From positions 16,919,915 to 16,983,914 of the forward strand of contig NC_058165.1 in the NCBI RefSeq assembly GCF_020080835.1: a stretch of 64,000 bases of DNA. The letters run 5' to 3'. Under the pieces are notes generated by a model. That model was not told the DNA's origin, searched no databases, and worked only from the letters and a program-made list of their open reading frames with translations. Below are positions 11,178 to 22,946 of this stretch, one piece after another (the first letter of the stretch is position 1; each line of letters starts with the position of its first letter). This stretch comes from Cotesia glomerata (lineage: Eukaryota > Arthropoda > Insecta > Hymenoptera > Braconidae). The position numbers and the translations under genes were made by a program.

Positions 11178-11437
11178 ACCGGTGACGTTATCCGAGTCGT
11201 CTAAGGCGGATGGCCTATAGAGAATTCGGACTAGCTTACCGGCCAGGCGTGGGTTCGAATTCCAAGCTGGTCTTAGAAACCAACTTGGTTGATATTCGGC
11301 CCTTGCCGCGTAGGTTAAGATTTACACAACCCAAAAAGACCCAACGTACCACTCCCAACAGTTAAAAGTCGGCGATATGACCACAGCAGTTAAAACCGAC
11401 TCTAAATAATAATAAATAAAAAAAAAAAAAAAAAAAA
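11178..11437 (+). mobile_element. tRNA-derived SINE with target-site duplication
   Basis: A tRNA-like head with an A-box-like GAGTCGTCTAAGGCGG region and a B box GGGTTCGAATTCC (about 11250-11263), long enough between boxes to suggest a type II (Leu/Ser-like) tRNA ancestor. A body of about 170 bp and a poly(A) tail follow. The 13-bp direct repeat AAAACTGAAATTT flanks it (11165-11177 and 11435-11447, partly shared with the tail), proof of retrotransposition. Confidence 0.85.
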
Positions 11438-11680
11438 ACTGAAATTTCTTGAATTCAACAAATATAATAAAGATTACTCTCGGTTAAAAAAAGAAAAAAT
11501 TAGCATTTTATCTGAAAATAACAATAATTAATAAAAAATCAAATTAAATTGTTGTTACTGCGTACATTTTTCTAAATAATTCATTAATTAAATAAAGTTG
11601 ATACATTTTACACACGTCACTGTCAAACTGAATCTCAGTTGAACCTGGTTATAAGTTACATCGGATGATCTACTCACTCT

Positions 11681-12754
11681 TACGACAGTTATATTTTTAT
11701 CTATTACACAAGACTATTATACAAGTTGTTATTGATGAATTTCTCTACTGATGCCATTACGTGGATTAGGTCTTATGTGACTCAAAGAAAGCAGCAGGTG
11801 TTTGCTAATGAGTGCGCATCCTCTTGGAGGAATGTATTAAATGGTGTGCCACAAGGCAGTGTGCTTGGCCCTTTATTGTTCTCGCTTTATATTTCGGATC
11901 TCTCTCAACAGCTGAGCTGTCGATATTTGCTTTATGCTGATGATTTAGTAATATACTTTCCCTGCTATCCAGAACAGATAAATGAATGTGTTGCTGCCCT
12001 GAATGCGGAAATAGTTAAAATTTTAGAATGGTGCAATATCAATTACCTTAAGTTAAATGCATCGAAGACGAAAACTGTGATTTTTGGTAGTAGAGTTAAA
12101 GTTAACTGTAATAATTGTAAGTATGCTGATTGTATTCGCGTAAATGATTGCATTATTCACTACGATACGACAATTAAGTATCTTGGCGTGTTAATTGATA
12201 GCACTCTCACCTGGGAAAATCAGGTTATGAGTGTTTGTAATAGGGCAATGCGGGTTCTGGCGCAGTTGAAGATTAATAATGAAATCTTCAACGAAAAACT
12301 GCGTATAAAGCTTGTCACCACGTTAATATTCCCAGTGTTTGATTATTGTTATGCGGCTTGCTGCAATATTACTAATTACTCGCAAATGCGATTACAGCGC
12401 AAAATGAATTGCTGTGTTCGCTATATCTATTAAATTGCGAGGGCTGAACACATTACTCCGTACTTTAAGATGCTAGGTTGGTTAAAGCTGAGTGACAGAA
12501 GAAACTACTTTATAGCATGCCTATTTTACAAAGAAATATATTTAAATTATCGTCAGCTATTTAAATGTCACTTAGAATTTTTGCCGGTTGCGTTGCGTAG
12601 AGGCGATGTAAGGGAAGATTATCTGCGGCTACCTAGATCTAATTGTTGTATGTATGATAACTCGTTTCTTGTTCGTGGTATACGCATCTGGAATGCGCTG
12701 CCAGCTGAAATTACAAAAGCCGAAAGTTTCGAAATATTCCGTAATGTGCTATGA
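11681..12754 (+). pseudogene. Non-LTR reverse transcriptase, 5'-truncated, one in-frame stop
   Basis: The frame encodes the palm and thumb of a LINE-type reverse transcriptase: NGVPQGSVLGPLLF (about 11845-11885), the catalytic YADD (about 11935), LKLNASKTKTVIFG and IKYLGVLIDSTLTW, then a C-terminal region ending GIRIWNALPAEI, typical of the Jockey/CR1/L2 group. A TAA at 12431-12433 breaks the frame after CVRYIY; translation resumes in the same frame (MLGWLKLSDRRNYF). RT domains 0-3 and the endonuclease are absent, as in most 5'-truncated LINE insertions. The 3' UTR runs to the (ATCT)n tail at 13000. Not functional. Confidence 0.85.
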
Positions 12755-12999
12755 TTATTATTTCCAAAATTATTGATCTGCTATATTGAACGTTTATTAC
12801 TGCTATTGAAGGTTGTTGAGCTTTGTATAACACAAGTATTATTTATAAGCATGATTAACATGTTATTACTGTTAATTACTATATTTATTTTGATTTTATT
12901 TTATATATCTAAAACTCTGTACATCATACACTAATTATAAATGTATATTTAATGATGATTCTGAGGAAGCCTAGGCTCCAGAATCCAATAAAATTATTA

Positions 13000-13062
13000 A
13001 CTATCTATCTATCTATCTATCTATCTATCAATCTATCTATCTATCTATATCTCTATCTATAT
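13000..13062 (+). repeat. (CTAT)n microsatellite at the 3' end of the LINE copy
   Basis: About 14 CTAT units with a few interruptions, directly after AATAAAATTATTAA, in the position of a LINE tail. Probably generated from the element's 3' tail. Confidence 0.8.
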
Positions 13063-13284
13063 ATGAAATATTTCATGTAAGTAGAAGAAAGAAAGAAATA
13101 TAACCAAGTTGTATTGTACCATCAATCGTAAATGATCAGCGTAAACAAAACATAGTTAGTAACAAATGACTAATGTTAGTCGCGGTAGCAAAAGCATTTG
13201 CTCCCGCTGTTATAGAAGGCGAATGTGTAGCTTAATCAATGCACGAATCTTTAACTTTCTGCCGTGAAATAGGTGCAAAAGATG

Positions 13285-13475
13285 CGTACTTTCGACCGAG
13301 GAATAAAGAAAATATATTTTTTTACTCGACGGGCAGAAAGCGTCAACTTTCGGCCCGCTGCGCTAAATGAAATTGCCGCTTCCTGCCTTCGTCGAGCAAA
13401 AAAATAGTATACACTCCACGAGAAGTAAATAAGAAAGCCTCAGATCACATGTTTGTTGACCTCGGCTTCGCCTCA
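13285..13475 (-). mobile_element. GCGNAGC hairpin element, partial copy
   Basis: Linker GCGTACTTTCGACC near 13284, stem-loop B with apex GCTGCGC at 13357-13363 (GCGCAGC on minus), AAATAGTATACACTCC, then only the first half of stem-loop A up to the apical GCTTCGC at 13465-13471. The second arm and terminal ATACTAT are missing; the break falls at the hairpin apex, where an F2 MITE remnant begins. Confidence 0.65.
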
Positions 13476-13615
13476 GATTACCACAAATTAAAAATTTTTC
13501 TTTTAAATTTATTTTTTTTTTTTAATTTATTAAGGATTAGTTTTTTGATTTGGAATAAAATTATAATCTGTATTATTCATTATAATATACTTATTATTCA
13601 TTCATATTATTCATA

Positions 13616-14137
13616 CACGGAAAGAAAATTGTACGAAAAATTACAATGAAAACATCGTAATTTTTAGTATCGGATATTGCAGTGCCGGACCAGTAATTTA
13701 TACGATGCAACATCGTAAATTTCTATCATTCAAATTAAAAAGAAGTTTAGGTCACCGAAAAAATAATTCTGTATCATCCAGGAATCGAACCCGGTGTCCT
13801 CTCCGCCTCAAGTCCAAGGTTTATTCCCTCACGCTATCGGAGGGATTAACTAAAGTTTCTATTCAGTCACATAATAAGACCCTCGATACAGTAGTTGGTT
13901 ATCTTTCGGTGGTGGCGTCGCAAACTACTAGACTCTGTCTCTCTTTTATTAAAACATATAGTATGCGTCCTTATTCACTTGCTCTTACGGAAAAAAAATT
14001 TACTAAATAACATCGTAATTTTCAATAATTCAAATTGTATTCTGTAGACGGCAGCATCGTAAAAATCGAGATACTGAAAGTCTAGTCCTGGATTACGATG
14101 TTACTATAGTAATTTTTCATAGGATTTTTTTTTCGTG
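13616..14137. mobile_element. Mariner-type MITE (CACGGAAAG ends) carrying a SINE
   Basis: Begins CACGGAAAGAAAATTGTACG and ends with a diverged inverse, TTTTTTTTTCGTG; TA on both sides (13614-13615, 14138-14139). Sub-terminal CATCGTAAATTT phrases are inverted on the two sides. It sits inside an F2 MITE whose undisturbed sequence (attcat-atatatttgattgc) is visible at about 23727-23750, confirming insertion. A tRNA-like sequence lies inside. Confidence 0.65.
13771..13862 (-). mobile_element. tRNA-related SINE head
   Basis: On the minus strand a B box GGGTTCGATTCC with flanking paired CC/GG bases and an upstream GATAGCGTGAGGG A-box-like region, followed by GAATTATTTTTTCGGT, the same downstream phrase as the SINEs at 34706 and 34981. 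It cannot fold as a normal tRNA, so I read it as a SINE fragment. Confidence 0.5.
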
Positions 14138-14458
14138 TATATATTTGATTGCAAAATGCACTTGGAAATCATGATGTAAAAATAGGTACTATCTGCAGAT
14201 AGATTCTAGTTAAATTCCAAATGGACGCCACTTCTATGTAAGATGGGACTGACCTGCATGCGCGCGGTACTGACAACCATCTGAGACAAATAAATCTCAG
14301 ATGGCTCTGAGCGCCATCTCGGATTGAACTGAAATAAACGGAAACTGTACTTACTACAGTCTACATAGAAGTAGTAACCATTTGTAAATTTTTTTCACTA
14401 TAGATGGAACTAGGTTCCATCCAACATGGAAACCAGTTAAATCTCGTTTTTTCCGTGC

Positions 14459-15239
14459 AGGTCGTGCATTTAATTTTTTAATTCTCAAAATTACAATACT
14501 ATGTAATGTATCCGCATAACTTTACCTTATTTAGAAGTTGCAAAAAATAAAAGAATTTTTTTTTTTTAATTCAAAAAATCCCATTTTTGAAGAAACAAAA
14601 AACACAGTTCTAAAAATTTCAGGATCGTTGAAGATCAGTGCAAGGTATTGTACAAAAAAAAATTGAGCCAAAATTTTAATGTCAACCGTCATTTTTGACG
14701 ATTTTCGAAAATTCAAAATTTGACAAATTTGGCATTTTTCAAAATTTTTTTCCAAAATATTTTTTTTTCAATATCTCAAATAATATACATTTTCATTTGC
14801 TGATGATGATTCAATGTAATAATTTGAATATTTGACCATTGAAAACTTTAGATTCATAGCATGTATGAGCCCATAAAGTTCCTAAATTTTTCACTAAGTC
14901 AGGTAAATGAATTAACAAGTGATTATTTAATTTATTGTTAAACCAAAACAATGACGTATCGTCAAAATTAAAATGGTCTTAAAAAAATTAAAATATAACG
15001 ATTTACAGTTGAATTTTTAATATTGATAATTTTAAACATTATAATTTACAGTAAAATATTAAAAATATACAGAAGTATGTACAAAATCTTCAGTCATAGA
15101 AGAAGTTGACTCTTGCATTTTTTTAACTAATAAACATTCGTAAAAAATTGTTGATTTTCATTAAATAACATAAATTATATAAATAATAAGCCGCCACACT
15201 TCATCACCTTGTAGATTTAGTTTATAAGAATGATGAGAT
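14459..15239. other. AT-rich stretch without recognised feature
   Basis: Low-complexity A/T runs and chance ORFs only. Confidence 0.4.
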
Positions 15240-15432
15240 GTGCATCAACTCATCGATCGTACGGTGTAGGGGTTAGTTATCGGTCTGGCAAGCGCGCGGC
15301 TCGGGTTCGAATCTCGGTTAGAACGGAATGCGAATTTCACTTTATTTCTTTAAGTAGCGAAAGTTAGGTTCAAATTAAGAGTCAAACGGTCTAAACTTGC
15401 ATTAGCTCTACATCAAAATTAAAATAAAAAAA
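15240..15432 (+). mobile_element. tRNA-related SINE-like sequence
   Basis: GTGTAGGGGTTAGTTATCGG (A-box-like) and CGGGTTCGAATCTCGG (B box with paired arms) spaced as in a tRNA, followed by about 100 bp and an A-rich end (aaattaaaataaaaaaa). Not a good full cloverleaf. No clear target duplication. Confidence 0.5.
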
Positions 15433-16456
15433 TGACACTTAAAAAGTTCTTTTTTTATCATTTTTTTTCAAATCGCATGGGCCAGACTTGAAAATTAACT
15501 ATTATTATTATTACTATCATACTGTTATTGTGTTGTTATTATTATTATCATAAAGTAGGGCACAGGGGTTTAATATTGGACCTAATTTTTATTTCTACCA
15601 GCTCCGACTTTGGACCTGCTAGTGTCAAAAACGGAAATTTCGGCCACTACAAGGTCTAAAGTCGGAGTTAATTTAACATGCCACTAGAGTCTACTTTGAG
15701 CCCATAAGTCCGAGTGGAATACTACTTATGGAGGTTCTATGTCGGCGTTAAATTTCGACTCGGGAATTTCAATGCATTAAGATTATTATGATTCTGAAAG
15801 TACCTAAAGCTTAATGAAAAATCCGAACCGAAGGATTTTTAGTTGTCGCTAATCATCGAAGGGAAGGAATGGTAATCTTGGGCTTGTGGTTCAATGGGCC
15901 GGAAACAGTGAAGCTGTTTGATAGTTGTTCGTGATTTTCCAATTGAAGAATCTAAATAGACACTCGTTTTTTATTTTCAATCATCACTTTAAACTTGACA
16001 TACTTAATAAACAGCGACACTGTCTAACAGATGAACATTGAGCCATAATACATGTTGATAGAGAAGCTGCAGGGAACTATCGCAGGAAATGTTTTATTTA
16101 TGCTCACGTATCAGCATTTTTTTTTTTGCGTTAATTGCATGGGAAGTAGAAAAATTAATCATTGGAAAACTGAAGCTAAGAATTAAAAAATTGAATTTTT
16201 TTCGAGTTCTTTGAATTTTGGAAAAATGGCTGCGACCAAGTGCTGCCCTGATATAAAATAAAGCGAAAATTAAAAAAAGGGTAAATGTAAATTGTCACCG
16301 TCCGAAAAGGAATAATTAAATTTTTTGGAACGAATAATAGTCGAAGGGGTTGTAGTTATAATTCTTAACGTTTGTTGCCGTTGAGCATAAATATAAATCC
16401 CGGAGTGACGAATCGACTGTTAAGTTTTAATGAAACAACGCGACGAGGCGACTGTT
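15433..16456. other. No gene seen; dispersed short repeat at about 15560-15770
   Basis: Contains the CTCCGACTTTGGACC series related to 9000-9170. Otherwise moderate-complexity DNA without ORFs or motifs I can name. Confidence 0.4.
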
Positions 16457-16461
16457 TATTA

Positions 16462-17036
16462 GGGGACGGACGGGCAAGACGGAGAGGGTGGGTAAAATGA
16501 ATAATCGTTTTAAATCGCTGGTCGGTCGATAGAAACATTTTAAACAGCAATCTATCAATCTGTTATGTAACTACACTTACCGTTATCGATAAAGCATTGG
16601 TTTTGCATACTTGTGGGAATTTTTTTTATAAATATTGAAATTTAGGAAAAAAAAAAAATTTTAAATCGTAAGTATGCAGTACTTAGTTTAATGTTGTTAA
16701 GGACGATGCAGATTTGATTTTTTTTCTTCATATTCAGGACGCGGTTGATATTTTTGCGACGATTGTTTTGATTGAAATGTATTTTCCAATCAGTATTCGT
16801 TTTACGCGACCTGAGTATTCATTTTGCCCGCCCTGGTAGGGCAAAACGGATAATGTTGACTTTTTTTTTTTTTTAATTTCGAAGAAGAATTTCTTTGTTA
16901 TTATTTTTATTTTACTTTAATTATAAACTTCAATTACCCAAAAAATTATTAGCCAAAGTTAAGAATGGATATGATTGTAATATATATTTGTTATTTCATT
17001 TTCAAATTAACATATCCGTTTTGCCCGTCCTTCCCC
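16462..17036. mobile_element. TA-flanked MITE with GGGGACGGACGGGCAA ends
   Basis: Left end GGGGACGGACGGGCAAGACG and right end CGTTTTGCCCGTCCTTCCCC are inverted with few mismatches; TA lies on both sides (16460-16461, 17037-17038). A further inner ttttgcccg...gggcaaaac foldback occurs at about 16822-16850. No ORF. Confidence 0.65.
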
Positions 17037-19221
17037 TAGATTTAAAATTTTTCACTCCGTTCTATTAGACTCCCGGTTGCCACGCGAGACTTACTCCAAT
17101 CCCAACTGTTAAATACCTTGGATTAATTAACAAGACAATAAAATAAATAACGATAATAGTAACGACAGAAGCGACGGTGCGAGCGCAAGTGGATCTGCTG
17201 AGTGAGACTATAATTGTTGTAACGTTATTCACCCGGTAGCTGAATTCAGCTCGTAATTAAACTTGTTGCTGGCCGTCGTTAACTTCATTTTTAAAATCCC
17301 ATGTCCCGCTCGGAAGATAACCGACTAATTACTGTCAAAACCGGCTAATTATAAATTTCATTTATCTCTCGTGAAGTTATTTATTTGCCTAATTGCATCG
17401 ATCGCTAATGAGACGACGCTTAATGAAAAAAAGGCAATTGCTTTCGACAGATGAAATTATTTTTCCTGAATTTTAATTCTGACCCGCTGATTAATCATCG
17501 ATGCTGCCGTCTCGTTAAACTCGGACCACTATTAAATTTTAACGAAAAATCACCTCGATTATTAACGAGGCAATGAAACAAAAGTCAAAAGTCATTTTAA
17601 ATTCAAATTCTCAAATAAAACTTTTCGCGCGTCAATTTAAGCTCACAAAAAAACTAATAGACTTCCCACTCAGCATTTAAAATCCCCATCACTCACAAAT
17701 AATTTAACTCTTTGTAAACATAGCCTGGATATTCTGATCAAAATAAACAAACCGTCTGAATTTATTTACCATTCAATAAAAGATGAATTAATTATCCAAT
17801 AAATCCCTTTTTAAACTTATAATTTTATTATACCCATGTTATAATAAATTTTAAGTTACGAGTATAATATTATAATCCCGATAAAGCATCAAGTGATATA
17901 TTTCCCTGTGAAACAAATTATAAAAAAAATATTCTCCAGCCGTTCCAATTCAAATTTATACAAATATATATATTATTATAATGTCATAAATTTCCGAGGT
18001 GGAAATCTAACTCGCACGCACAGGAAATGAGCCAGGATTTATTTTTAATGGATAAAAAGACGAACGAAAGTGTGCTCATATGCACTGGAATAGAGCAATC
18101 TATATGTAAATGACATATGCTTTCACATAAAAAATTCTCTGACACGTTTTTGCGTCATATGTGCATTTAAATTTTTACTTTTTAAATTTTATCATTTTAA
18201 AAAGAAACTTTTCATATCAAGTACTTTGAATTCATTAGGTATCAAATTTACTCAGCTCTCTCATCTAAAATTCAACTTTAAATTTACTTACTCGAGAGTA
18301 GTGCAAGCATCAATTTTTTCACTTTAAATTTTTCTTTTTTTGTTATTAAACTTTTTTTAACAAGCAACGCTTAAGAATCTTTCCGATACTTGGCTGAACT
18401 ATTCAACTAAGCAAACTATCACAAAATAACACACAAACTTTTTAACAATGAACGAGGTTTTAAAAAAATTAAACTGTCATTTCAAGAACGAAACTTTAAG
18501 AAAAATTGTCACTTATTTTTATAAAAATACCTTCACTAAAAATTGAAAAAAAATTTCAATCTTAAAGTTTTTAATACAATTTTTTTTTAATAAAATTTAT
18601 TATTAAATAATAGTACTAATAATGAGACTTGTCACTTATTAGACAAACGTTGTTTTGTGATGCACGCGGGCAACTGGCTGTCGACGCATCTATATCTTCT
18701 GAGGCGGGTGTTATAATACAAAAGCATGTCTTGGCAATTGCGCGCGCCTGTTTAGCGGTATATATTTTAATAATCGACGGCGCAGGCGTTTATATCGCGC
18801 GCTTTTTTTCCTAAAACGCACTATGTTCCCTCATTAACAATCGTCACAGACATATATATAGATAATTACAGATTACAAGATAAAAAAAAATCATTAAAAT
18901 TTTTTTGACAAATTAAAAGTCAACTGGTAAAATATCGAAGCCAATGTTGAAATTGAATAATAATTTTTGCTGAAAAAAAAGAAGTTTTTTGAATAGTTTA
19001 AATTTGTATGTTAATATTGTGTTTACCATAAATTTGCTTGTTTTAAATACGAGTTAATGAATTTTAATTTTAAAATGACACTTTCGCAATCGATGCTTAC
19101 AAGCTATTATTTATAAATTAACGCCTCGAGTGATAAATATTTATATTTTGCTCATAGAATTTTTTTTAAAACCAGACTTGGTAAAACAAATAAAAGAAAA
19201 TTTGTTCAAGTATCCTAATTA
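17037..19221. other. Probably unique non-coding sequence
   Basis: Higher complexity than neighbouring repeat-rich DNA, with a small GC-richer patch at about 18645-18810 (gcacgcgggcaactgg to atatcgcgcgc). A 61-codon ORF there has no recognisable domain. Could hold host regulatory sequence; nothing further is supported. Confidence 0.35.
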
Positions 19222-19524
19222 TCTATATTATTAAAAGAAAAAGAAAAATTTTGTGGCCAGGATAGTCATATGATAAAATCGGCTTTTTTTAGTGAAATTT
19301 AGTGTCCTTGCAAAGGACTTGATATGAATTTATGCCTTTTCGAGAGTTCATTGTAAGTATTTAGGCTGCATTCGAAAATACTCTATCTCTAGATACATAA
19401 TTAAGAAATGGACTTATATCTTGTGAACTATTGACATTTTTTAAAATATAAACTCACCCCGACATTACACTTATCGAGACCTTTCATTTAAGTACCCACA
19501 TCAATTTTTCATATATTTAATTAT

Positions 19525-19531
19525 TTATATA

Positions 19532-19590
<59 letters not shown>
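19525..19590. repeat. (AT)n microsatellite
   Basis: Near-pure AT dinucleotide run at the centre of an F3 foldback. Confidence 0.9.
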
Positions 19591-19592
<2 letters not shown>

Positions 19593-19974
19593 ATGCATGT
19601 GGGTACTCAAATGAAAGCTCTTGATGAGTGTAATATCGGGATGAGCTTATATCTTCAAAAACGTCAATAATTAAGAAATGACCTTGTATCTTGAGAACTA
19701 TTGACATTTTTAAAGATATAAGCTCACCTTTCATTTGAGTACTCATATCAATTTTTCATATATTTATATATATTATATATGTATATATGAAAAATATATG
19801 AAAATGCATGTGGGTACTCAAATGAAATCTCTTGATGAGTGTAAAATCGGTATAAGCTAATACCGATTTGTGAACTATTGACATTTTTAAATATATAAAC
19901 TCATCCCGACATTACACTCATCGAGACCTTTCATTTGAGAACCCACATCAATTTTTTATATATTTATATATATT

Positions 19975-21077
19975 ATACTAGCTGTTACTCTCCCGCTCCG
20001 CTGAGCGCTTTAAAGAGTGGCATTTTTAGATCTAGACTTGAAATTTAATTAGAGTATTGTTTTGACTTGCACAGATTCCCAATTCTATCGAATTGGCATA
20101 CACCTTTTATCCATGTAATTATTCGAGCTAATATTCATTGTAACTTTCAATGTGCAATCATTATAACATTCCCGTGTCTTTCTTACAAAAACCCTAGTAG
20201 AAATAATCGAGTTTTCACTCGATATAAACCAGTAACTGGCCAGCGATATAGAGTAAAAACTCGAAATCGCGCCACCTACAACTAAATCATAAACATTGGT
20301 CACACTGACACTATACTTTTACGAGTGTGTATGTCTGTTTATTTTTTTTTATTAACCTGTACGCATTATTATTTATCTCCAATAAAAAATAGTTATTTTA
20401 TTATTTCATTGTTAGATACATTATTATTAATTTATTAGTCTAATAATTTTATCTATTATATAATATAAATATAAATGAAACTTTTAAATCATTTCGTTTA
20501 TTAAACATCACTTTTATTTTTTTTGACTGTTTTATTAACCCTTGATAACCTGAAAATTCTCAATTGACAGTTTCACGAAGGCCGCCATGTTTTGTTAGAT
20601 CTCTTGTAAAACTGGCCAGTTACTTGACAGAAACTCGATATTACACTGGCCAGTTACTGGTTTAAGTCTAGTCAAACTGGCCAGTTACTGGCTAAAAACT
20701 CGATTTCATTTCTACTAAGGAATGAATAATAATTGATATGAAAAAAAAAATTTGTAATGAGCATTGAAAGTTTCAGTTAAAGAAATTGCAGGTCTCATAA
20801 GTGAAGAAATCTGCCTAATATATAAACATAACCAATAGAATTAAAAAATTTATTTTAAACAAATGACAATCGAATAGAATAAATTTCGTTGCAATAAAAA
20901 TTCATTATTTATGAGTCAAAAAATATAGGTTCCGAATAAGTAATCACCACCATATCATATACTAAAACCTTCTCCGAAACACACTACATCTTATGGTATA
21001 AGTATTATTCCCATCGGTTCAGTAGTTTTCACAGTATAACCGGACAAAAAAATCGGCTCTCCATTTATTAGTATAGA
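19975..21077. mobile_element. Insertion within F3, class uncertain
   Basis: Starts near TATACTAGCTGTTACTCTCC and ends near GGACAAAAAAATCGGCTCTCC then ATTTATTAGTATAGA, boundary phrases I have seen on dispersed insect repeats. No protein frame. It contains the smaller MITE at 20197-20715. Boundaries are set by the F3 sequence resuming at about 21080. Confidence 0.45.
20197..20715. mobile_element. TA-flanked MITE with GTAGAAAT ends
   Basis: GTAGAAATAATCGAGTTTT at the left and AAAACTCGATTTCATTTCTAC at the right are inverted, flanked by TA on both sides. Inner sequence repeats CCAGTAACTGGCCAG in both orientations, giving additional foldback. Confidence 0.65.
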
Positions 21078-21499
21078 ATAGATATGTATAAATGAAAAAT
21101 ATATAAAAATTCATGTGGGTACTCAAATGAAAGCTCTTGTCTCATAATTAAGAAATGACCTTGTCAACTATTGACATTTTTAAAAATATAAGCTCACTCT
21201 GATATTACACTCATCGAGACCTTTCATTTGAGTACCCACATCAATTTTTCATATATTTATATATATAAATATATATATATGTTTAAATGAAAAATATATC
21301 AAAAATACATGTTGGTACTCAAATGAAAGCTCCTTGATGAGTGTAACATCGGGATGAGCTTATATCTTTAAAAAAGTCAATATTCAAAAAAGTACAGTGC
21401 AATTTAACAAAATTAATTATTTAATAAAGCAAAATTTTATTTATTTATAGTCCACAAGTCACGGCAGTTACATAGTGACTGCAAGGTTGCTAGTGAGTA

Positions 21500-22447
21500 A
21501 TTAAATTTATTTTATAAATTTTACTCGAAAAAATTAAAATTTCAAATTTTTAAATGCTGACAATAATCTTCGCATTTATCAAAAAAATAATTGTTTATTA
21601 TTATTAAACTTTATCACAGCCTTAACTTATAAATTAAAAAATTCTTAACAAAAAAACAAATAAATTTTCTTTACTCACAATATTATTGTTTGGTATCGTA
21701 ATGCTTGCCTTATCGAGTGGGTCTCGGCAACAGCACTATCTGCTTAAAACTGACCAGCAATTGTGACCAATACAATAAATATCGTCACTAGATCGGCGAA
21801 TAAATTTAAAGCAACAAAATACGCATTCCATGTAGCCAAACTTATCGCCCACGAACACGATCCGATTCTGTCTCTGCATCTGCAAGTGTAAGTGTATTAA
21901 TTATTCTGACGCAAACTCAAATTATTTACCAATCACTTACGTATGTTGTATGTTGTATATTTGATAAAAAAAAAAATAAAATAATAAATAGTATTTTTTT
22001 CTATTAACTTTATCGCGTCGTTTATTTTTAAAAAAGCAGGAGGGAATTGACACAACTGATACGCTTCAGTAACGATGATCCGGCCACACGCGTGCGTGAC
22101 AATCCACAGTTGACGCTGAAACAGAAAAAACAATTAAACAATGTCCTTATATTCCCGAATGGTTTATAAGTATTTGACAATCGAATACAGCATAAATTGC
22201 TTTATAAAATATTCAATTTCTACATTATTTTTTTTTTATTTATTCATCAAGGGATTAGGGATGAAAAATAGTATTTTTTTTCTCATCCCCTACGGATCAA
22301 TTTGGTGTTGGTTTTCTCTTATCATCACCATCTCCCCTTTTTCTTCACTTTTAAGCCACAAAAGTGTTTATTTTCATGCCTGCGCATTGGCAATAAGCCT
22401 TAATTTTCCATCATTTATTATTTTTGTATATGTTACAATTATAAACA
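21500..22447. other. No gene supported
   Basis: Mostly AT-rich. The open frame beginning at 22141 is a chance hydrophobic frame: its last third runs into the F1 MITE that starts at 22450. Confidence 0.45.
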
Positions 22448-22946
22448 TACACAGAAAGAAAAGTTTCTTGACTGGAAAACAAAATTCTTGGCTCAAGAAA
22501 ATTTTCGGGTGCCTGAAAGAAAACCTAAGTTGTGTTGGCCGAAGTAAAAATTTTTCTTTAAATTCTATTCTTGGTGAAAGTCATTTTTTCTTAATTCAAA
22601 TTATCATAAATACTTGATACAATAAATTTTTATATTTGATCAAGATTTTTAGATACTTTAGGGAAGCAGCGTCACCTACTTCAGCTGAGAAAAAAATTTT
22701 CTCAGCTTGAGAAAATTTTTCTCTTGAATATTTGATACCCATTTTATATCATTTTAGCGAGCAATTATACATATTGAATGAAATAAAATGATTCAATATT
22801 ATTTGATCTTCCCATTTGATATATTAATCAATAAAAATATGAATGAAAATTTACTTCTATCGAGATATTTAATTTTTTGGAGCAAGAAAGAAATTGTCTC
22901 AAGACAAGAAAATTTACTTCTATCAAGACTAAATTTTTTGGAGCCA

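Larger units (their letters stand above)
13484..14458 (-). mobile_element. MITE family F2, half copy, interrupted
   Basis: Segments 13484-13613 and 14140-14458 are contiguous in the copy at 22947-24052. The right end is CGTTTTTTCCGTG, the inverse of CACGGAAAAAACG. It carries the same compact foldback CCATCTGAGACAAATAAATC and the phrase tctgcagatagattctag as its relatives. It is interrupted by the MITE at 13616-14137. Confidence 0.65.
19222..21494 (-). mobile_element. Repeat family F3, reverse copy, interrupted
   Basis: Reverse of 6851-7692: right end GGTTGCTAGT at 21485-21494, internal gagtacccacat/atgtgggtactc foldbacks (about 19430-19660, 19690-19840, 21090-21360), left landmarks tagtcatatgataaaatcgg near 19265. 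One foldback core has expanded into an (AT)n run (19525-19590). It is split by another element at about 19975-21077. Confidence 0.55.

Noticed and set aside
13705..14010. 101-codon ORF
   Set aside because: Runs through a MITE and a reverse SINE head; no protein signature.
19990..20010. GCTCCGC (GCGGAGC on minus) as another member of the hairpin family
   Set aside because: Matches GCGNAGC but lacks long flanking arms and the ATAGTATATTAC ends; part of a different repeat head.
22141..22617. 158-codon hydrophobic ORF
   Set aside because: AT-rich chance frame; its last third is F1 MITE sequence starting at 22450, and there is no domain or signal pattern.
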